The translations under genes and the position numbers were made by a program. A model generated the notes under the pieces. The model was not told the origin of the DNA, searched no databases, and saw only the letters and a list, made by a program, of their open reading frames with translations. 64,000 nucleotides of DNA from NCBI GenBank assembly GCA_023213395.1, contig CM041465.1, positions 170,073,741-170,137,740 on the forward strand, written 5' to 3'. Position 1 is the first letter of the stretch. Each line of letters begins with the position of its first letter. Shown one piece after another: positions 57,571 to 64,000 of the stretch. The stretch is from Cycas panzhihuaensis (Eukaryota > Cycadophyta).

Positions 57571-60569
57571 TGTTGTCCTTCTCTTCCTTCTAGATACATT
57601 CCTTGGTATGAATTGGGTAACGAGGTATCTTTGGGTAGAGAGAAGAGGGGAGAGCTCTCTTATCCTTATAGGGAGAGAAGAGGGGCTAGACATCCCTTCA
57701 GAAAAGGAGGCAACCGAAGAAGGAGAGGAGTGATGGCAAAATGAAAGGCAATTTTAGCAAGCCTACTTAAAGTCTAAAAGTTTGTCAAAAATGGTGAAGG
57801 TTTTGAGTGATGAGTCTCTAAGAAGGAGAGAATGTTGGAACCATCCAAAGAGCACCTAAGTTGTAATCTCTTCTTAAGTAACAAGAAGAGCAGGATGGTG
57901 CGGGTATGTAATGGAAATAAGGGTGGAGGAAAGTTGCAAATATCTCATGGTGATTAAGTTATGAAGTCTTCTTGGGTTATCAAAAAGAATGGAATGGTCT
58001 TTGAGTTTATGAACTCTATGTTGTAAGGTATAATTTGGTCTTATTTATGTAAGTTTGAGGTGATGTTATAATCTCATTCAAAGATGGTTACTACCAAAGA
58101 AATAAAACATGCAAAAGACCAAAACAAGTACATATAATTAAACATGTAACTTTTTCCCTTTGTTGTTCTCCTCACTCTCTTTCACCTCTAAATGAATGCA
58201 ATGGGGGCTAAAATATATGAAGAGGAAAGGAAAAGGTGTAACACAAGGGGTTACCTTGTATAAGGATGCCTCCTCTTTAGTAGGAGGAGGATTATCTTCC
58301 TTTAGGAAATGAGGAATCTAATGAATGTATGAAAATTGTATGCTTTTTCTATCTTCCCTTTTTAGTATGCAACTAAGGAAACTTTCAAAAAGAATCTTTT
58401 CCAATTCTTTTTTTTCTTTTCTTGGTTTCATGAAATGAAAAGAAGTGGGATTGGGGGAAAGGGAGAGGAGGAAGAGTGTGTAAAAAAGAGTGCACCAGGT
58501 TATGACATTTGGTGTTGTGTTTTATTGCACCTCTTATTCCTAGCAATGCACCTCCATGAATTACTGATGCCTTTGTTTCTATCGCTTCCTACAAAAGTTG
58601 TTGGAGTTGGTTCAGGGGCTTCCTTACCTTCCCCTAATCTCCAAATAGGGTTTAATTACCATCTACAATCAATAAATAATACAAGAAAGGAACAAAAAGA
58701 AAATAGAAACAAAAACTTGAGATAGGAGAAATGTTATCTTGTTGCAATATGTCGCTTTGATTCACAAACACAATCTCCAACCTGTAGCACAAAAGAAGTA
58801 ATACTTCCCATAAGTAAGATATGTATATGTATATGTGTGTGTGTGTGTGTGTATGCATGCATGTATATATATATGTATGTATATATGTATGATAGACAAT
58901 GTTAGTATGTTAATTTGTAAACAAAAGGAGAAACAAATACAATGTTGTATGTTTCTTGTCTAATAACGTTTTTGTGTGTGCAACAATCACAACATATGTA
59001 AGAGGAGAAGGAAAAGAGATGTTGCCTTAGGATGGAAATCTCCTCTAAATGGTGATGAATCCCTACGAGATATGGGTAGCTCATTTGGCTAGGGGTTGCA
59101 AATAAGTACAAGGTCACTAGGTATGTATGTAAGCCTCACAATGAACCAAAATCTTAAAACTAGCAATGGAAACATAGGGAAAGTTGCCTCAAAGCATGGG
59201 GGAGGGGATTACCCAAGTAAGAGGCAACTTTAGGAGTTAGAACTCTAGACTCTGAATCTCTTCACAAGCTCCCTTGTCTTGGTTTGGCTTCCATATTTTC
59301 GTAGGCTAGTGGATTTTGTGTGTGGAGGGTGAGTAGAGTAGAGAAAAGGAGGGGTTACCTCCTTGTTTTAGGTGAGAATAGCACACAATCAATACAAAAA
59401 TCAATCTAAATCCTAGATCTAGGGTCTCACCTCTAAAAATGGCAAGGTAAAATTCTCCAGAAAAAGAAAAAGATTCTTGTAAAGAAAAATTAGTGAAAAT
59501 AGATTTACTATACAAGATTGGTAGCTCCAGGTGAAAGGAAAATTTGAAGAAGAGGAAAGATTCATTTTGTGGAAGAGAGGAGGAATTCTTATGTTGCTGG
59601 GTTACTTGAGAGGCTCTCATTGCTTCCCTTGGCTTTTCCTTAGGTTGCTTACCCTCTTGCTGTGGAAGAAACCTACAAATTTTGTGTGTGGGAAGAATGG
59701 AAGAGATTTGGAAAAGAGAATTTTAGAGGAGAGCTTGAAGAGAGTTTTTCTTTTAACAAAAATTGATGATTCTTGATTGATTCCTGCCCCAAATAAATTC
59801 AAATTTGGGTTTTTGTTTATTTGGGAAGGCCTTGGGATAATTGGAGCCTGATCTAAGTGATACCCAAGGTAAGATAATGTGTCATCCAGTCGTAATTACT
59901 AGAACTAGCCATTTCTGGCTATGACTAACTATATAACAGTCGTACTGTAAACTTATTTGTGACACTGCTAATATATTAATGATACCACTAAGATACTAGC
60001 AATGCATAATAATCAGAGTAGGACAAATAGAAATGGTTGTGAGGTGGTGGCAGAAACATAAAATAATAAAATAAAATGGTAAGACGAGGGGAGAAATTCC
60101 TAACAAAAGTCTAGAATTCCTCCATAGAGGTTTATACACTAGCTTAGGCTAGCTTGTGTGCTAACAACTAATGGAAATGAGTGATAAACTCATCTAATGG
60201 GGTCAGAACCTCATGAAGATGGTGGCAATCAAGATGTTGGAGTGTAGGTGGAGGCCAAGTAGTACACGCAGATGGGATACATGGAGAAAATCTCATAATG
60301 TAGAAGTAATGGGGTGTACCTACCCACTAAAACTCTCAATAAACTACCCTAGATGAATCAAGGGATAGGTAAGGTAGAGAGAAGGAGGGGAAGATAAAAT
60401 GAAGTAGATCAAGATGCATGTAAATCAGGCTACAGAGGCCCATGAGTACCTATAATTGGGAGGGAGATCACCTGGGAGCTATCATACCATTAGAACAGAG
60501 TCCTAGTCATCATAGGAAGAATGTCATGCACAAGCAAACTAATCAGGCACTCAAGTAGCCATAAAAACA
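57571..60569. other. Unassigned DNA between Cop3 and TatB
   Basis: No gene is recognised. It holds a GT/AT microsatellite at about 58818-58890 and an 11-bp inverted repeat at 59180-59231. ORFs at 58435-58725, 59306-59620 and 59531-59776 have no known domain. Confidence 0.5.
58818..58890. repeat. (GT)n/(AT)n microsatellite
   Basis: TATG and GT dinucleotide runs are followed by ATGC and AT runs. Confidence 0.9.
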
Positions 60570-61079
60570 TCTTTTTCCTAGCTACTAGGAATGGATACAG
60601 ATAGGTTGACTTAAGTAATCTTAGGTATGTTTCTTCCTTTTCATTTTTACTGTTTCTTTGGAAAGGTTGACAGAAGTGTTACCTCATTGCATAACTAATT
60701 GCTTCATTTGTATGATCACTTTGCATTTGTTGCATGTTCATGCTGCTTGTCGTATTGTGAGCCTATGATGACCCAGCGGGACCTACCTTTCTGTAAGGTG
60801 GGCATCCCCATGGCACTCTATGACCCTCTGCACTACCTCCACACCGCCTCAAGCCTCATTTGATTCATATGACCCATTCATACCTTGATTTTGAGCTCTT
60901 ATCACCTCGTTTCTGGGACCTTTAGCCTTTGATGCCTCTTTGGGCCTTGTTCACATGCCTTCTGGATTGTCCTAGCCACCTGGACAAGAGGTCTAGCCCC
61001 TCCCAGGCCTACCACATCACCTCCTAAGGCTTTCCAAACCCAGATTATTGCCATTCTGGCTTTCCAGTCCTGCACCACT

Positions 61080-61107
61080 GTAAACTTAGCAGTACCGCGA
61101 AGTTTAC
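61080..61107. promoter_or_regulatory. TatB U3 hairpin
   Basis: GTAAACTT (61080-61087) and AAGTTTAC (61100-61107) are perfect inverted repeats around AGCAGTACCGCG. It occupies the place of the GAATATTC hairpin of TatA, about 135 bp before the TATA box. Confidence 0.8.
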
Positions 61108-61242
61108 CGTGGTGTGATTATTGCAAGTCATTTTTTAAAAATTGTCATGGCAATTCTCACTTTTCCCGTAGAATTGCCACATGGCCTCACATCTAGCTCA
61201 GTCCTATTCACACTCTATTCACTTGTTTAGGGCTGGGATGGG

Positions 61243-61249
61243 TATAAAT
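61243..61249 (+). promoter_or_regulatory. Probable TATA box of the TatB LTR
   Basis: TATAAAT lies at the place equivalent to TATTTAAA in both TatA LTRs. Confidence 0.6.
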
Positions 61250-63273
61250 CTCAAAACCCTCATCATTTTACCTCTCTTAGATGATTTTTTGGCTCTTCAA
61301 CATAACTATTTACTGCTACAAGTTCTGCTCCTTCTCTCTTCCTTCCATAGGTGCATCTGCATGCCTGCGTTTTCTGTAACTTAGCCTAGGATCCACCTAT
61401 AATAGTCCTTTCCCATGGTGGAGAGATTCTCTTTAGATGTTCTTAAGCAATTTTAAGTGTGATTCTCTTCCAACTCGCCCCAGTAAGTGTCTCTTTCAGC
61501 TACCTCTTGGGATATCACCTACAAAACCTTGCAAGAACCCTACTCTCCACTAGTTACAAGGGTAAACCTACCCTATATTCAGCCTAGTAGGTCCTCTAAA
61601 CTTTTTTTTTGGGATTTATGGTATGTTATTTCTATGCTAGACTCATTTCTTTGTTTGTTTGCTTGCTTCCTTCATGATTGACTATAGCAAACACTATTTC
61701 CATTGAGTTTGGCATGTTATTTCTAGGTTTTCACCTTTCCTCTGCTAGTTTTCCTTAAGGAAGTAGTATGAGAATATCCACAAAGGTTGGGTGAAGAGAG
61801 TAAGGCAGCAGAAACCCCCCACTCAATCCTACTCTCCAAGGGCAATCCCCTTCCCACCTTTCTTCTCTTGCTTCCATGCTTCTCTTGGGATAATTAGGAG
61901 TAGGTGAGCCTTAGGCCTGTGCTGGATTATCAGCATTTGCAACCCCTTGCTGTGCTAATTCCAGGCTTGCACGCCTCCATTTTGGACCCTTGTCATGTCC
62001 CTAATGTTGCTTGGTATCTCTTGAAATCTTCTGTAGGGGTTTGTACACTGGATTACTACTCATAGCAACTCTGTACCTTGACATCTCTCCAACGCTTTGT
62101 TACATTTATCCTCATATTTTTTGCTGTCATAAGTTGTCATTTACCCTTATCTTACTGCGCTAAAAGGTTATGTGGAGAACCTAGCGGAGGGTTTAGCCAT
62201 CCTAAGACTTCCCTTCACTCTGTCTTGCTTGATGTATATGTTTGCTTAAGGGAGGATTTGGAGTTATTTGCAGTAGTTATTTTCATAACTTGACATAACA
62301 ATTTGATATATATAATTTGATAAATTCTTATATGTGCAGGTTGGAGTAGTTTTGCGTGAAAGGAAAAGGCCTCCAAATCTGGGTACGCTTCATCCTCTTT
62401 TCCTTTGTTTCATTCCATTCACTTCCTTTTATTCCACTTTCTTTTCACAAGGGGAAGGTAAGGAAGCCCCTTCTTCTACATCGATCTTTGTCATACATTC
62501 GTCAGCTAGTGAGAGGGCATGTGTTGTGTGTGGGTGACATCTCCCATCGGCCGCTACACCTCTCAGGTATGCACATATTTTTCATTACCCCCCCATTTCC
62601 CCTTTTTGCTTTCATTTAAATCTATGTTCTAGCTAAATAGACCACATGAAAGTAAAAGGTTAAAGGGTATTGACTGTTTACACTTATATGTCATATTCTT
62701 GACTCATATAGGAAAAGGACGTTATAGGAACCCCCCTTTCCTCTTCCTCTTCCTACCACCCAAACATACCCTTAGGTATATTTTGTTTGGCATTGTTTGT
62801 TGCATACGTCCCATTTGTTCTTTTTGCCCCTTTGCCCCTTTAGTTGTTAAAGGAAGATTTGGCTTGAATACCTCCCTCTCTCTCTCTCTCTTGGTTCTAT
62901 TTGCCTTGACCAAGTAATTAAGAGAGATCTGCTTACATCATAGGCCTTCGCCTACCCCATTCACATCCATTTCCCTTCATCATAGGGAAACCCTTTGAGG
63001 ATTCCTCTTCTTCCCTTCCGGCCATCCAAGTGTGGGAGGACCTTCCTCTCGAGACCATCCAGGCTACCCCTTGTATGCACTCTCTCTTTCGAATTGAGGG
63101 CTACTTTAAGGTAGTTGGGTGCCATTTACAGGTCCCAAACTCATGCTCCAATGCACGGGGCACCCTGTGTGGTGCTCTCTTTGCTTGTAGGATCTTGCCC
63201 ACACCTTTATCATCATTATTATTTACCATCATTCCTATTGAGCTTAGCGACTATCCCATAGATGCGCATCCAC

Positions 63274-63291
63274 TGGCGACCATACTGGGGA
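63274..63291 (+). other. TatB primer-binding site
   Basis: TGGCGACCATACTGGGGA is the same as TatA at 7009 apart from the last base, one base after the LTR end. Confidence 0.88.
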
Positions 63292-63436
63292 CCCACTAGT
63301 AAGGGAGCTAGTTCCTATCCCTTCCTGTTAGTACTACTATCTTTTAATAGTCTCCTCCACTTCTTCCTTTTGTTGGGTAGCCCCTAATACATACTTTACA
63401 TCTTTCTCATTTTTCTAACATGTTGGCAAGTTTTAT

Positions 63437-64000
63437 ATGCAACACTTCTCACGTCGCTTACATGGTTTGCCTCCATTGTTAGAAGACCCTGCATATCGTC
63501 TTCTTTCATTATCAGATTTTGATTCGACAATGGAAGGATACCCTTCATATTGGGCTTATCATGCTTTTGCCTTAGGAGCTCATGAGTTCCCCACATCTAT
63601 TCCAGGATCTACCCAAGACGGTGACGATCCTATTTACTATCTAGGTGATCAACATCACCCACTTGATGCCCACCCCTCTACTCATGCAGTAGAGGGTCCA
63701 TCTCCTCTCGAGATTCACCACCCAGTTGGTGATTCTTATGAGGAGTGCCCTGAGGGGTCTTCTTTGTTTGAGGTTCCGTCTACCTCCTACGATCATGTAG
63801 ATACCCCTCCCGCTGATGTGATTGAAGCCCTTAGTGAGTGCTTTCATGCTGCTCGTCTCCAATCACGTCTTAGATGGTTTGAAGATGTCTTACATGGTGG
63901 GGCATCTTCCTCATCTGCACCTATCCCACCATCTTCATCCGCATCTATACCTCCCACAACGAGTAATCCTTTTGTGCCTACACATTCATCCTGCTCGTCC
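63437..64000 (+). CDS. TatB gag, N-terminal part, open to the window edge
   Basis: From ATG at 63437 the frame is open for 188 codons to the last base of the window with no stop. It opens MQHFSRRLHGLPPLLEDPAY and continues STMEGYPS, a His/Asp-rich middle (YYLGDQHHPLDAHPSTHAVE), FEVPSTSYDHVDTPPADVIE, RWFEDVLHGGASSSSAP and SNPFVPTHSS. Each of these has a counterpart in TatA gag between 7179 and 7715, where the frame shifts at least twice. The matching start and conserved blocks make this a real gag. The core and zinc knuckle would lie beyond the window. It is the only retroelement ORF here that looks intact as far as it can be followed. Confidence 0.88.
   Translation, partial: MQHFSRRLHGLPPLLEDPAYRLLSLSDFDSTMEGYPSYWAYHAFALGAHEFPTSIPGSTQDGDDPIYYLGDQHHPLDAHPSTHAVEGPSPLEIHHPVGDSYEECPEGSSLFEVPSTSYDHVDTPPADVIEALSECFHAARLQSRLRWFEDVLHGGASSSSAPIPPSSSASIPPTTSNPFVPTHSSCSS

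Larger units (their letters stand above)
60570..63272 (+). repeat. TatB 5' LTR (about 2.7 kb)
   Basis: The left edge is set by alignment with the TatA start: terminal hairpin TTCCTAG-CTA-CTAGGAA at 60575-60591, then ATGGA and AGGTATG. The right edge, GCGCATCCA, precedes the primer site by one base. Shared blocks include the U3 hairpin (61080-61107), TATA (61243-61249), a GGTAAGGAAGCCCC block (62455-62470) and the end region from about 63130. The exact first base is uncertain because TG reads TC. Confidence 0.85.
60570..64000 (+). mobile_element. TatB: 5' end of a second Tat-like gypsy element
   Basis: It is diverged from TatA but colinear: LTR, the same primer site, and a gag starting at the same relative place. 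The window ends inside gag. It is much poorer in CpG than TatA, with many TatA CG sites reading TG or CA. Confidence 0.9.

Overview
This window is plant nuclear repeat DNA. I found no convincing host gene, tRNA, rRNA or CRISPR array. Land-plant origin is inferred from Ty1/copia elements with initiator-Met-tRNA-like primer sites, and from a very long Ty3/gypsy element resembling the plant Tat lineage (2.5 kb LTRs, an extra RNase H, an antisense plant-mobile-domain gene). Old, nested, decayed LTR elements with no genes over 64 kb suggest a large-genome seed plant, perhaps a gymnosperm; that last step is a weak inference. LAYOUT. 1-4474: a fossil gypsy LTR start (about 322-385), microsatellites, a 5'-truncated copia element (Cop1, 500-2792) and AT-rich DNA with short decayed tandem repeats. 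4480-20624: a complete Ty3/gypsy element, TatA, 16.1 kb, bounded by the 5-bp duplication CTATC. Its order is 5' LTR, primer site, gag, protease, RT, RNase H, integrase, an antisense spliced gene with a plant mobile domain, a second RNase H in sense, polypurine tract, 3' LTR. 20630-31625: AT-rich DNA holding a decayed copia (Cop2), a composite (AT)n/(GA)n microsatellite and long stretches with nothing recognisable. 31626 to about 57570: a nest. Copia Cop3 (+) is split first by the minus-strand copia Cop4 (34467-46938, duplication ATCCT on both sides) and again by copia Cop6 (47103-54321). Cop4 itself holds an internally deleted relative, Cop5 (about 41191-44203), and an LTR-like piece of another element. 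57570-60569: unassigned DNA. 60570-64000: the 5' end of a second gypsy element, TatB, a diverged relative of TatA, with a full LTR, primer site and an uninterrupted gag ORF running off the window. WORKING PARTS. TatA reads as one replication cassette: gag makes the particle, protease cuts the polyprotein, RT and RNase H copy the RNA from the primer site and polypurine tract, and integrase inserts the product. The antisense gene has its own TATA box and intron and should be transcribed against the element. Nearly all copia coding regions are dead. Their stops look mostly like C-to-T or G-to-A changes (Gln, Arg and Trp codons becoming stops). TatA is instead broken mainly by small insertions and deletions in otherwise well-kept GC-rich coding sequence. 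The best leads are the antisense mobile-domain gene, the displaced second RNase H, and two sets of LTR hairpins whose stems change in a paired way between TatA and TatB.
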